In this document: in pieces, positions 1 to 7,703 of the stretch
Layout: every line of letters starts with the position of its first letter
Position numbering within the stretch: position 1 is the first letter of the stretch
DNA from: Pedobacter metabolipauper
GTDB taxonomy: Bacteria > Bacteroidota > Bacteroidia > Sphingobacteriales > Sphingobacteriaceae
Length of the DNA: 64,000 nucleotides
NCBI RefSeq assembly: GCF_004362715.1
Contig: NZ_SNYC01000005.1
Location: 621,781-685,780 of the forward strand
Direction: 5' to 3'
Made by a program: the position numbers and the translations under genes
Notes under the pieces: generated by a model
The model's input: the letters and a program-made list of their open reading frames with translations, nothing else
What the model was told of the DNA's origin: nothing
Database searches by the model: none

Positions 1-3000
1 AGATATACAATATTGGCAGCAGCAAAAGGGTCAATAAGGTTGCCGTTAGTAACCCGCCAATAACTACTGTAGCGAGGGGCTTTTGAACTTCGCCGCCACT
101 GCCTCCTGAAAGGGCCATTGGCAGAAAACCAAGTGAAGCCACCAGGGCAGTCATGATCACTGGCCTTAAACGTAAGGAAGTACCAGATTTAACAATGGCT
201 GTTAGATCTGTCATCCCTTCTTTCTTTAACCGGTTAAACTCTGCAATCAGTACAATTCCATTGAGCACAGCGACACCAAACAGCGCGATAAATCCTACGC
301 CCGCAGAGATACTGAACGGCATGCCACGCAGCCAAAGGGCAAACAAGCCACCTATGGCCGATAGCGGAATTGCGGTGAAGATCAATAGCGCCTGCTTTGC
401 AGAATTAAATGTTAAGTATAGCAGGAAGAATATTAAAAACAAGGCTGCAGGAACGGCTATGCCCAATCTTTTATTTGCCGCCTGAAGATTCTCAAAAGTA
501 CCCCCGTAGGTTGGATAGTATCCGGGTTCAAACTTCATTTGCTGCTCTATTTTAGACTGAATTTCTCTGACGATACTTTCTACATCCCTGCCACGGGTAT
601 TAAAGCCAACAATGATCCTCCGTTTGGCATCATCTCTCTGGATCTGATTGGGGGCAGCTTTAAAACTCACTTCTGCAAGCTGCTCTAATGGAATGTGATT
701 GCCATTAGGTGCGGTGATGTACAGGTTTTTAACATCATCCAAAGATTGCCGGTTTACTTTTTCAAGGCGCACCACCAAATCAAACCGTTTTTCGCCCTCA
801 AAGACAAATCCGGCCACTTCACCGGCAAACCCTGTACGGATGGCGGTATTGATGTCTTCTACATTTAATCCAAATTGGGCAATTTTATCCCGGTTAAAAC
901 GAATGATCACCTGCGGCAATCCAGAAACCTGCTCTACATAAATATCTTCAGCTCCGTCGATCTTTCTTGCAATGGCACCTATTTTCACCGCATAAGCGCT
1001 TAGCTTCTCCAGATCTTCACCATATACCTTAACAACCACATCCTGCCTCGCTCCTGTCATTAGTTCATTAAAACGCATCTGGATCGGTTGTTGAAATCCA
1101 AATGTTACGCCTGGCACATGCTGTTCCAGAACAGCCTGCATTTTATCGGCAAGTTCTTCACGTGTTCCTGCACTGGTCCATTCGCCCTTATCTTTCAAAA
1201 TGATCATCAGGTCGCAGGCCTCAACAGGCATTGGGTCTGTCGGAATTTCTCCGGATCCTATTTTTCCGACAACCTCTTTTACTTCCGGAAAATTGTCTTT
1301 CAATACTTTTGCGGCACGTGTGGAAGCTTCTATCGTTTGCGATAGGCTGCTTCCGGTAAGCACCCGTGTTTCTACTGCAAAATCGCCTTCTTCCAATGTT
1401 GGAATGAACTCGGAACCCATTCTGCTAAACAGAATCAGGCTAATCACCAATAATATCCCGGCTATAGAAACGACCAATGCTTTAGATCTTAAACTAAAGT
1501 TGAGCATCGGGGTATATACCCGATGAAAAAATGCCATGATCTTATCCGCGCTGTTTGGTTTATGGTTATTTTTTTTACTCAGAAACAAAGCGCTCATCAT
1601 CGGCACATAGGTTAGCGACAATATAAATGCGCCTATTACCGCAAAAGATACGGTTTGGGCCATCGGCTTAAACATCTTTCCTTCCGTGCCTATCAGTGCC
1701 AGTATTGGCAAATAAACAATCAGGATGATGAGCTCTCCAAAGGCTGCGCTGTTCCTGATCTTTGATGAAGACAGAAAAACTTCTTGATCCATTTGCTGCT
1801 GGGATAATGCATCTCTGCCCTTTCGCATACCCAGATGATGCAATGTGGCCTCCACAATGATTACGGCCCCATCTACAATTAAGCCGAAGTCAATCGCCCC
1901 AAGGCTCATCAGGTTTCCGCTTACCCCAAAGAGGTTCATCAGGCAAATGGCAAAAAGCATGGCCAATGGAATTACTGAGGCTACGATTAATCCGGCCCGT
2001 AAATTGCCAAGCAGCAATACCAGTACAAAAATGACGATCAATGCCCCCTCTGCGAGGTTGGTGATCACTGTTCGAATGGCATTGTTTACCAGTTTGGTAC
2101 GATCCAAAAAAGGCTCAATGACCACACCTTCTGGCAGGGTCTTTTCAATCTGGGCCATTCTCTCCTTTACACTGGCGATTACTTTTGACGAATTTGCGCC
2201 TTTAAGCATCATTACAATTGCGCCCACTACCTCACCTTCGTCGTTTCTGGTCATAGCTCCATACCGCGTTGCAGTGCCTAGCCTCACACTTGCCACATCC
2301 CTGATTAAAACAGGGATGCTGTTCTTATTGGTATGGACAACAATGTTTTCAATGTCCTGAATACTTTTGATCAATCCTTCAGACCTGATAAAATAGGCAT
2401 TTGGCTTTTTATCAATATATGCACCCCCGGTATTCTGGTTGTTCTTTTTTAATGCCTCAAAAACATCGGCAATACTAATTTCCATACTTTTGAGACGGTC
2501 TGGATTTAGTGCAATTTCATATTGCTTTAAAAAACCGCCAAAACTACTTACATCTGCAATGCCTTCTACACCGAGCAGCTGGCGGCGAACGATCCAATCC
2601 TGAATGGAGCGGAGTGCCGTTGCATCGTATTTATTTTCATAGCCCTTTTTTGTGTGGATCACATATTGATAGATCTCTCCCAGACCTGTGGTTAATGGTG
2701 CCATTTCAGGACTGCCCATTCCATCCGGGATCGCTTTAACTGCATCGGATAGCCGCTCACTAACTTGCTGTCTGGCCCAGTAGATCTCTATGTTTTCTTT
2801 GAATACTACGGTAACCACAGAGAGACCAAACCTGCTAAATGAGCGCACTTCCTGAATGCCGGGAATGGTTGCCATCGTTTGCTCAACCGGAAAAGTAACA
2901 AAGCGTTCGATATCTTCTGCGCCGTTACTGGGAGAAGTGGTAATAATCTGTACCTGGTTATTGGTGATGTCCGGTACCGCATCAATGGGTAATTGTCTGA

Positions 3001-3091
3001 TCGAATAAACGCCCCAAACGATAAGGGCAAATACCAATGCACCTATAATGAGTTTATTGTTTATTGAAAAACGAATAATATAATTTAACAT
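1..3091 (-). CDS. CzcA/CusA-family heavy-metal efflux RND transporter (partial, C-terminus cut by window edge)
   Basis: Inner-membrane proton-driven pump of the heavy-metal efflux RND family, which exports divalent or monovalent metal ions through a CzcB/CzcC-type tripartite complex. I translated the minus strand from the ATG at 3091 and the frame stays open to base 1, giving 1030 residues. The N-terminus MLNYIIRFSINNKL is the usual TM1 start. In TM4 the motif AIDFGLIVDG...VE places D401, D407 and E414 at the proton-relay positions known from CzcA. Full-length CzcA proteins are about 1030-1050 aa, so little may be missing, although some Bacteroidota versions carry an extra C-terminal outer-membrane-factor domain that would lie outside this window. 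It follows the small Cys-rich gene at 3175-3489 by 83 nt and is probably co-transcribed with it. Metal specificity (Cu/Ag versus Co/Zn/Cd) cannot be told. Confidence 0.93.
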   Translation of the reverse strand, partial: MLNYIIRFSINNKLIIGALVFALIVWGVYSIRQLPIDAVPDITNNQVQIITTSPSNGAEDIERFVTFPVEQTMATIPGIQEVRSFSRFGLSVVTVVFKENIEIYWARQQVSERLSDAVKAIPDGMGSPEMAPLTTGLGEIYQYVIHTKKGYENKYDATALRSIQDWIVRRQLLGVEGIADVSSFGGFLKQYEIALNPDRLKSMEISIADVFEALKKNNQNTGGAYIDKKPNAYFIRSEGLIKSIQDIENIVVHTNKNSIPVLIRDVASVRLGTATRYGAMTRNDEGEVVGAIVMMLKGANSSKVIASVKERMAQIEKTLPEGVVIEPFLDRTKLVNNAIRTVITNLAEGALIVIFVLVLLLGNLRAGLIVASVIPLAMLFAICLMNLFGVSGNLMSLGAIDFGLIVDGAVIIVEATLHHLGMRKGRDALSQQQMDQEVFLSSSKIRNSAAFGELIILIVYLPILALIGTEGKMFKPMAQTVSFAVIGAFILSLTYVPMMSALFLSKKNNHKPNSADKIMAFFHRVYTPMLNFSLRSKALVVSIAGILLVISLILFSRMGSEFIPTLEEGDFAVETRVLTGSSLSQTIEASTRAAKVLKDNFPEVKEVVGKIGSGEIPTDPMPVEACDLMIILKDKGEWTSAGTREELADKMQAVLEQHVPGVTFGFQQPIQMRFNELMTGARQDVVVKVYGEDLEKLSAYAVKIGAIARKIDGAEDIYVEQVSGLPQVIIRFNRDKIAQFGLNVEDINTAIRTGFAGEVAGFVFEGEKRFDLVVRLEKVNRQSLDDVKNLYITAPNGNHIPLEQLAEVSFKAAPNQIQRDDAKRRIIVGFNTRGRDVESIVREIQSKIEQQMKFEPGYYPTYGGTFENLQAANKRLGIAVPAALFLIFFLLYLTFNSAKQALLIFTAIPLSAIGGLFALWLRGMPFSISAGVGFIALFGVAVLNGIVLIAEFNRLKKEGMTDLTAIVKSGTSLRLRPVIMTALVASLGFLPMALSGGSGGEVQKPLATVVIGGLLTATLLTLLLLPILYI

Positions 3092-3174
3092 TCTTCATGC
3101 TGCTAAAAATGAATAATACAGAACTGATCACAGCCCTCCTGTTATAGCGGGGACTGTTTACAAAAAATACTGAG

Positions 3175-3489
3175 TTATACGAATTTAGGCGGCTGCCAGA
3201 TGGAACTGCTTACCACTACATAATCCCCTTCAAAATAGGGAACAGAAGGATTATGCTGAATGCTTACAGGTGCGATAAGCACCTCAGTCAGTTTTACAAC
3301 TACAGAACTGGCACAGCAGGAACAATTGCAGAAAGGGGTACATGCATCTTCTACTGAACGCTCAGTGTGCTTGTCTGGATTAGAAAATGAGAAAGAAATG
3401 CTTTCATCTAATTTTTCATGCAGATCTGCACATGGCACTAAATTTAATGCCATGACCACGATTACACAAAGGAGTGAAAGGATTCTCAT
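3175..3489 (-). CDS. Small secreted Cys-rich protein, DUF6660-like
   Basis: 104 residues. An N-terminal signal peptide (hydrophobic residues 4-18, then VPC) is followed by a charged stretch and a compact cysteine cluster, CTPFCNCSCC, with Cys at 50, 54, 56, 58 and 59. The C-terminus ends WQPPKFV. This architecture matches my memory of the Bacteroidota DUF6660 family, often found directly upstream of CusA/CzcA pumps; the assignment is from recall, not a search. Inferred role: a periplasmic or lipid-anchored metal-binding accessory (C20 could be a lipobox cysteine) of the downstream efflux pump. It has its own -7 element only 5 nt before the ATG. No enzymatic motif is visible. Confidence 0.7.
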   Translation of the reverse strand: MRILSLLCVIVVMALNLVPCADLHEKLDESISFSFSNPDKHTERSVEDACTPFCNCSCCASSVVVKLTEVLIAPVSIQHNPSVPYFEGDYVVVSSSIWQPPKFV

Positions 3490-3494
3490 GTCTG

Positions 3495-3502
3495 CAAATA
3501 TA
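3495..3502 (-). promoter_or_regulatory. -7 promoter element of the efflux operon
   Basis: Reads TATATTTG on the minus strand, an exact match to the Bacteroidota consensus TAnnTTTG. It ends 5 nt before the ATG at 3489, so transcription should begin at or next to the start codon (leaderless mRNA). It lies between the VOC gene and the efflux pair, giving the pair its own promoter. Confidence 0.5.
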
Positions 3503-3510
3503 TTATTATA

Positions 3511-3978
3511 TTACTTATGATCGTCATTTACTTCAAGCCAGTGACCATCAGGATCTTTGAAATAGATCTGTTTGATGCCATCTACCCTTAAATTAACTTT
3601 ATTTATTGTTCCCGCCCAATCTTCGAAGGCTATTTTCTTAGTATTTAATTTGGCAATAAAGGAATCTATATCGGCAACGCTAAAACACAGATGTTCATTT
3701 TTATCATGCACTGTACTCTTTTTTGCACCTTGTATTAAGTGAAGTTGTCCTGCAGGCCCTAAAGTAAACCAGGTATGCCTGTCGTCATGAAATGGTTCTG
3801 GTATTTGTTCTAGATCAAATACTGTTTTATAATATGCTGTGGCCTCTGCCAAATTGCTAACGTATACTGCAATATGATTCAGGACTGCACTTTTTTGCTT
3901 TTTCTCTGTTTGCGCCATAACTTTTTGATATGGAATAGTTAATAATACAGTAAAAGCAAGCATCAAAACTATTTTCAT
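3511..3978 (-). CDS. Secreted VOC-family (glyoxalase/bleomycin-resistance fold) protein
   Basis: 155 residues with a signal peptide (residues 1-22, cleavage likely after VMAQ). The remainder is a single VOC domain: LNHIAVYVSNLAEATAYY at the start of the first beta-alpha unit, and FKDPDGHWLEV at the end, the usual glyoxalase signature in which H and E act as metal ligands. VOC proteins bind a divalent metal and catalyse isomerisation, dioxygenation or drug binding; the substrate cannot be predicted. It lies 22 nt downstream of the methyltransferase gene and is probably co-transcribed with it. Export of a VOC protein is less common than cytosolic location. Confidence 0.85.
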   Translation of the reverse strand: MKIVLMLAFTVLLTIPYQKVMAQTEKKQKSAVLNHIAVYVSNLAEATAYYKTVFDLEQIPEPFHDDRHTWFTLGPAGQLHLIQGAKKSTVHDKNEHLCFSVADIDSFIAKLNTKKIAFEDWAGTINKVNLRVDGIKQIYFKDPDGHWLEVNDDHK

Positions 3979-4000
3979 AAAAACTGTTTTAGATCTCCGG

Positions 4001-4639
4001 TTAGGTTTTTTTTAACAAGATAGTTAAGATTCTTGGTATTTGACTCCTATCATTATCGTCAAAATATTCATCCAGATTAACCAATGATAATCCATGCTTT
4101 TTACCTGCGTGAATAAAATCGGATACATTATGATTGAAGCAATCTACAATTTGACTTCCTTCATCGGTATCAAATCTGGCTTTTGTTCCGTTGTACTGTT
4201 TAAAGGGATGCAGTTCACCGATATATACATATCCGCCAGGGCTTAATGATCTGGATGCCTGGTTAAATACATAGTCCAGGTTCTCTATATGCTCCAGGAT
4301 CAGACTAAAAGTTACGAGATCATATAAACCATCCCTGAATTTCCATCTGCCGGTAATATCAGCTTGCTTAAACTGAACTTTGTTAGAACCAATTTTATCT
4401 TTTGCACGGGCCAGCATTTGATCGGAAAGGTCTACCGCTGTGATCTGCACTGCTTTTTCAATCAGCCACTCTGTATTTTTCCCGGTACCACACCCTATTT
4501 CTAAAACATTATTAAATGAGATACTGGCCAGTGATAGCTTTAACGCCATGCCTTCCAGGTCCCTTGTCTTATTTGCATTGGTATCGTATTGTGCAGCCCA
4601 TAGGTTATAGGCTTGTTTTGTATTTAAATTCATATCCAT
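4001..4639 (-). CDS. Class I SAM-dependent methyltransferase
   Basis: 212 residues, Rossmann-type methyltransferase of the Methyltransf_11/25 type. Motif I VLEIGCGTGK is at residues 45-54, the acidic residue binding the SAM ribose is in ITAVDLS (about 67-73), and motif IV is YDLVTFSLILEHI. The residues after about 130 (SRSLSPGGYVYIGELHPF) form the usual strand-5 region. The acceptor substrate cannot be predicted. The start at 4639 (MDMNL) is used; the ATG two codons later is equally possible. A -7 element lies at 4668-4675, and the gene leads a two-gene unit with the VOC protein. Confidence 0.88.
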   Translation of the reverse strand: MDMNLNTKQAYNLWAAQYDTNANKTRDLEGMALKLSLASISFNNVLEIGCGTGKNTEWLIEKAVQITAVDLSDQMLARAKDKIGSNKVQFKQADITGRWKFRDGLYDLVTFSLILEHIENLDYVFNQASRSLSPGGYVYIGELHPFKQYNGTKARFDTDEGSQIVDCFNHNVSDFIHAGKKHGLSLVNLDEYFDDNDRSQIPRILTILLKKT

Positions 4640-4667
4640 ATTTGAGCGTAATTACCCTGGCAATTTA

Positions 4668-4675
4668 CAAAAATA
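4668..4675 (-). promoter_or_regulatory. -7 promoter element of the methyltransferase gene
   Basis: TATTTTTG on the minus strand, an exact TAnnTTTG match 28 nt upstream of the methyltransferase start. No clear -33 element was seen. Confidence 0.45.
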
Positions 4676-4810
4676 TGAATTCTGTACACCTGATATTTAA
4701 AAAATCAATTTAGAGAACCCTTTGAACGTTTTCATTATCAAAGAAAGCCCGTTTGGAACCCATCAGATGAACGCGCTTTACTACACTACACTATATTGTA
4801 GAGAGCCTTA

Positions 4811-4849
4811 TTGAGACCGTTAATAGAAAGCGTTGATAGAAAGCGTTGA
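4811..4849. repeat. Three tandem 13-bp repeats in the 4640-4930 intergenic region
   Basis: TAGAAAGCGTTGA occurs twice head to tail at 4824-4836 and 4837-4849. The 13 bases before them (TTGAGACCGTTAA, 4811-4823) are a degraded copy matching at nine positions. The spacer separates the divergent methyltransferase and DUF6965 genes and otherwise holds no gene. The unit resembles the GTTGAGA minisatellite found in two coding regions further right. Confidence 0.7.
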
Positions 4850-4918
4850 CAAAGAACACAAGTAGCATTTTATTTAGCAAACATGCCCATTAATGTATAA
4901 TGTTTATTTCAATAGCCC

Positions 4919-4926
4919 TACCTTTG
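4919..4926 (+). promoter_or_regulatory. -7 promoter element, leaderless arrangement, DUF6965 gene
   Basis: TACCTTTG is an exact TAnnTTTG match ending 4 nt before the ATG at 4931, so the transcript should start about at the start codon. There is no room for a ribosome binding site. Confidence 0.5.
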
Positions 4927-4930
4927 TACC

Positions 4931-5197
4931 ATGACATATGAAGAATTAGAAGGGGCATTTCATGGAATAACCGTACCAGATGAAGCACAATTAGACGACG
5001 GGGTTCGAATTACAAATGTTCCTAAATTCATTAAGAGCCACCTTCAGGTAATTAAAGGAGCTCAAAATGCAAGGATGTCTACCGTTTTCGAAGACCGGCT
5101 GATCAAGCTGCTTGAAATTATTGCTGAATCAGAAAAGGAAGATCCCCGGGTTAAAGAACCGGCTGTACAACCCGATTCTTTAACAGAGATTAATTAA
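4931..5197 (+). CDS. Small DUF6965-like protein
   Basis: 88 residues, acidic, with no signal peptide or membrane segment. The core (MTYEELEGAFHGITVPDE, then ITNVPKFIKSHLQVIKG, then FEDRLIKLLEI) matches the pattern I remember for DUF6965, short Bacteroidota proteins of about 70 residues with a 'V.KFV.SHL.V...N' core. Assignment is from memory. Function unknown. The last 20 residues are a charged tail beyond the family core. It stands alone, converging on the oxidoreductase gene with a 2-nt gap, and probably has a leaderless mRNA. Confidence 0.7.
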   Translation: MTYEELEGAFHGITVPDEAQLDDGVRITNVPKFIKSHLQVIKGAQNARMSTVFEDRLIKLLEIIAESEKEDPRVKEPAVQPDSLTEIN

Positions 5198-5199
5198 CT

Positions 5200-6201
5200 T
5201 TATTTAAACACTTCAGCAAACAGTTCATAAGAATGCAATCTGGCTTGATGGTCAAAAATATGTGAAGTAGCCATGATCTCATCTACCCCGGTTTGATCTA
5301 AAAACTGTTCAAGATCTTGCTTTATAGTTTCTTTACTTCCTATAAATGTACAAGCGAGCATTTGATTGGCCTGTGCTTCTTCATAAACATCCCAAATATC
5401 ATCCATATTATCTACCGGTGGCTGCAATAACTGGCGTTTGCCGGTAACAATGCCTCTAAATAATTGATACAATGAAGTGGCCAGTTTATGGGCTTCAGCA
5501 TCTGTATCTGCAGCAACGACATTGACACAAGCCAATACATAGGGTTCGGAAAGATGCGCCGAAGGTTTAAAGTTTTTTCTATAAATATCAATGGCAGTTA
5601 AAAACTGGGCAGGGGCAAAATGACTCGCAAAAGCATATGGTAAACCAAATGCTGCTGCTAAATGCGCACTGTCTGTACTCGAACCCAGTATCCAGATTGG
5701 AATATCCAGTCCTTCACCGGGAATGGCCCTTACATTGCTATTTTTATTGTCTGCAGATAAATAGGCTTGCAACTTTAACACATCCTTTGGAAAATCATTG
5801 GCGCCACTAAAACGTTCACCGCGAATAGCCATTGCCGTAACCTGGTCTGTACCTGGTGCGCGACCCAATCCAAGATCTATCCTTCCCGGAAATAAAGAGG
5901 CTAGTGTTCCAAACTGTTCTGCAATAACCAATGGTGAATGATTGGGTAACATGATACCTCCGGACCCAACCCGAATTGTTTTGGTGCCCCCTGCAATGTG
6001 GCCAATAACTACTGAAGTTGCAGAACTCGCTACACTGATCATATTGTGGTGTTCTGCTAGCCAATAGCGGTTATAACCCCATTGCTCAACATGCCGGGCC
6101 AATTCTAAACTGTTTCTAAAAGTGTCTGCCGGTGTTGTGCCTTCTATAACGGTTGCAAGATCTAATACAGAATATGGTGTGGAATTCAATAATTTTTTCA
6201 T
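5200..6201 (-). CDS. LLM-class flavin-dependent oxidoreductase (luciferase-like monooxygenase)
   Basis: 333 residues, TIM-barrel bacterial-luciferase-like protein of the group often annotated as YhbW/alkanal monooxygenase-like. Diagnostic stretches are [12 protein letters not shown] near the start, [12 protein letters not shown] (42-53), [14 protein letters not shown] (77-90), [16 protein letters not shown] (104-119) and the late [11 protein letters not shown]. The family uses FMNH2 or F420; here FMN is expected because Bacteroidota generally lack F420. Substrate unknown. It is a single gene with a -7 element at 6220-6227 and no partner reductase nearby. Confidence 0.9.
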   Translation of the reverse strand: MKKLLNSTPYSVLDLATVIEGTTPADTFRNSLELARHVEQWGYNRYWLAEHHNMISVASSATSVVIGHIAGGTKTIRVGSGGIMLPNHSPLVIAEQFGTLASLFPGRIDLGLGRAPGTDQVTAMAIRGERFSGANDFPKDVLKLQAYLSADNKNSNVRAIPGEGLDIPIWILGSSTDSAHLAAAFGLPYAFASHFAPAQFLTAIDIYRKNFKPSAHLSEPYVLACVNVVAADTDAEAHKLATSLYQLFRGIVTGKRQLLQPPVDNMDDIWDVYEEAQANQMLACTFIGSKETIKQDLEQFLDQTGVDEIMATSHIFDHQARLHSYELFAEVFK

Positions 6202-6219
6202 GTAAATTAACTATAGATC

Positions 6220-6227
6220 CAAAATTA
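6220..6227 (-). promoter_or_regulatory. -7 promoter element of the LLM oxidoreductase
   Basis: TAATTTTG on the minus strand, an exact TAnnTTTG match 18 nt from the ATG at 6201, leaving a leader of roughly 10 nt. Confidence 0.45.
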
Positions 6228-6350
6228 CAGAGTATTCTGCTAAACCTACATCGATTACAACGATATGACTTTAAATCCACATGGATATTACACCGTGGTT
6301 ATAATCTCTCATAAAAATCTATAGTTCGCTTTGAACATTATTCCTCCCAG

Positions 6351-6391
6351 TTGTTTGAAAATCGGAGTTTTAGCTGTTCATTTTCAAACAA
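6351..6391. repeat. 12-bp perfect inverted repeat upstream of the esterase lipoprotein
   Basis: Arms TTGTTTGAAAAT (6351-6362) and ATTTTCAAACAA (6380-6391) are perfectly complementary with a 17-nt loop. The element ends 44 nt before the start codon at 6436. It may be an operator or a 5' UTR hairpin; it lacks a T-tract, so it does not look like a terminator. Confidence 0.65.
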
Positions 6392-6435
6392 TAATTTAAA
6401 GCCTGCTGTATTAGATAAAAACCTATTTCTATACT

Positions 6436-7587
6436 ATGAAAAATCTATTTTTAAAACAATTAAGCTTCGCCATTACAGGAGTTGTACTTACACTAACAGC
6501 ATGCAATGGCGGTTCAACCAACTCTTCTTCAACAGACAGTACCACTGTTCATACAGATACCTTATCCGGCGATACTTTAGCCGGCGGTCCGGACCAGGTA
6601 AAGCCAATGGGGCCAGCGCCAGAATGGGGACCTGGTATTAAACCACAAATGCATGCGGTAATAGAAAAGCTTGCAAGCTATAAGGACAAGCCTATTCCTG
6701 AATTAACTGCCGTTGAAGCACGTAAAAATCATACACCTACAGATGCTGTAATGGGTTTGATGAAAGAAAACCACATTCCAATGCCCGTATTTAATGTAGA
6801 TACGGCTGGCAAAGAAATTCCGGTTACCGGTGGCAACATCCACCTGCGAATCTATACGCCTAAAACCGGTAATGGTCCGTTTCCCGTAATCGTATATTAC
6901 CACGGCGGTGGATTTGTAATCGCTAACATTGATGTTTACGATGCTTCAGCCAAGGTACTTGCTGATAAAGTTGGTGCTGTGGTGGTTTCTGTAGCCTACC
7001 GTTTAGCACCAGAGCATAAATTTCCTACCGCTCACAATGATTCATTTGCGGCATACCAATGGGTAGTTAAAAATGCAGCATCTATAAAAGGTGATCCTAA
7101 GATGATTGCTGTTGCAGGTGAGAGTGCAGGCGGTAACCTTGCGTTGAATATGGCAATAATGGCCCGTGACAAAGGTATTGCCGTTCCTAAGCACATTTTA
7201 GCTGTATATCCTGTTGCCGGATCAGATATGAATACTCCCTCATATGTAAAAAATGCAGCAGCGAAACCCCTGGATAAGCCAATGATGATGTGGTTTGTTA
7301 AAAACTATCTGAACAATATGGCGGAAGGTAAAGACCCAAGAATAAACCTGATTGCTGCAAACTTAAAAAGACTACCGTCAACAACGGTTATCACTGCAGA
7401 ATATGATCCGTTACAAAGTGAAGGACTCATGCTTGCCGATAAATTAAGGGCAGCCGGTGTAACGGTTGACAACAAGAACTATGACGGGGTAACCCATGAG
7501 TTTTTTGGGATGGGCGCGCTTGTTCCTGAAGCCATTGCGGCTGAAACTTACGCCGTTGACCAATTGAAAAAGGCATTTTCAAAATAA
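6436..7587 (+). CDS. Secreted alpha/beta-hydrolase lipoprotein, HSL/acetyl-esterase family
   Basis: 383 residues. The signal peptide ends in the lipobox LTAC with lipidated C23, followed by a Ser/Thr-rich linker to about residue 50, so the enzyme is probably surface- or periplasm-anchored. The hydrolase domain shows the hormone-sensitive-lipase oxyanion motif HGGGF (156-160), nucleophile elbow GESAG with S230, D324 in EYDPL and H354 in THEFFG, a complete catalytic triad. The family hydrolyses short-chain carboxyl esters; deacetylation of a polysaccharide or xenobiotic is inference. The inverted repeat at 6351-6391 may control it, and a hairpin at 7625-7657 terminates it. An overlapping ORF starting at 6351 in another frame was dismissed. 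Confidence 0.93.
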   Translation: MKNLFLKQLSFAITGVVLTLTACNGGSTNSSSTDSTTVHTDTLSGDTLAGGPDQVKPMGPAPEWGPGIKPQMHAVIEKLASYKDKPIPELTAVEARKNHTPTDAVMGLMKENHIPMPVFNVDTAGKEIPVTGGNIHLRIYTPKTGNGPFPVIVYYHGGGFVIANIDVYDASAKVLADKVGAVVVSVAYRLAPEHKFPTAHNDSFAAYQWVVKNAASIKGDPKMIAVAGESAGGNLALNMAIMARDKGIAVPKHILAVYPVAGSDMNTPSYVKNAAAKPLDKPMMMWFVKNYLNNMAEGKDPRINLIAANLKRLPSTTVITAEYDPLQSEGLMLADKLRAAGVTVDNKNYDGVTHEFFGMGALVPEAIAAETYAVDQLKKAFSK

Positions 7588-7624
7588 TATTATCCTGAAT
7601 CTATCCTAACCGATAGTTTATAAA

Positions 7625-7657
7625 AAAGGCTGGCAATTATACAATTTGCCAGCCTTT
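7625..7657 (+). terminator. Intrinsic terminator after the esterase gene
   Basis: 12-bp perfect stem AAAGGCTGGCAA / TTGCCAGCCTTT with a 9-nt loop, followed by CTTGTGG; the T-run is formed by the stem's own TTT plus CTT. It lies 38 nt after the stop codon at 7587. Confidence 0.8.
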
Positions 7658-7703
7658 CTTGTGGTCATTTTTTTTATATATTGCAGCTCATAATATGACC
7701 GCT

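Noticed and set aside
1845..2360. Plus-strand ORF of 171 residues inside the efflux pump
   Set aside because: It is antisense to conserved RND transporter sequence (proton-relay region) and is rich in Ile, Thr and Ser as expected for a shadow frame.
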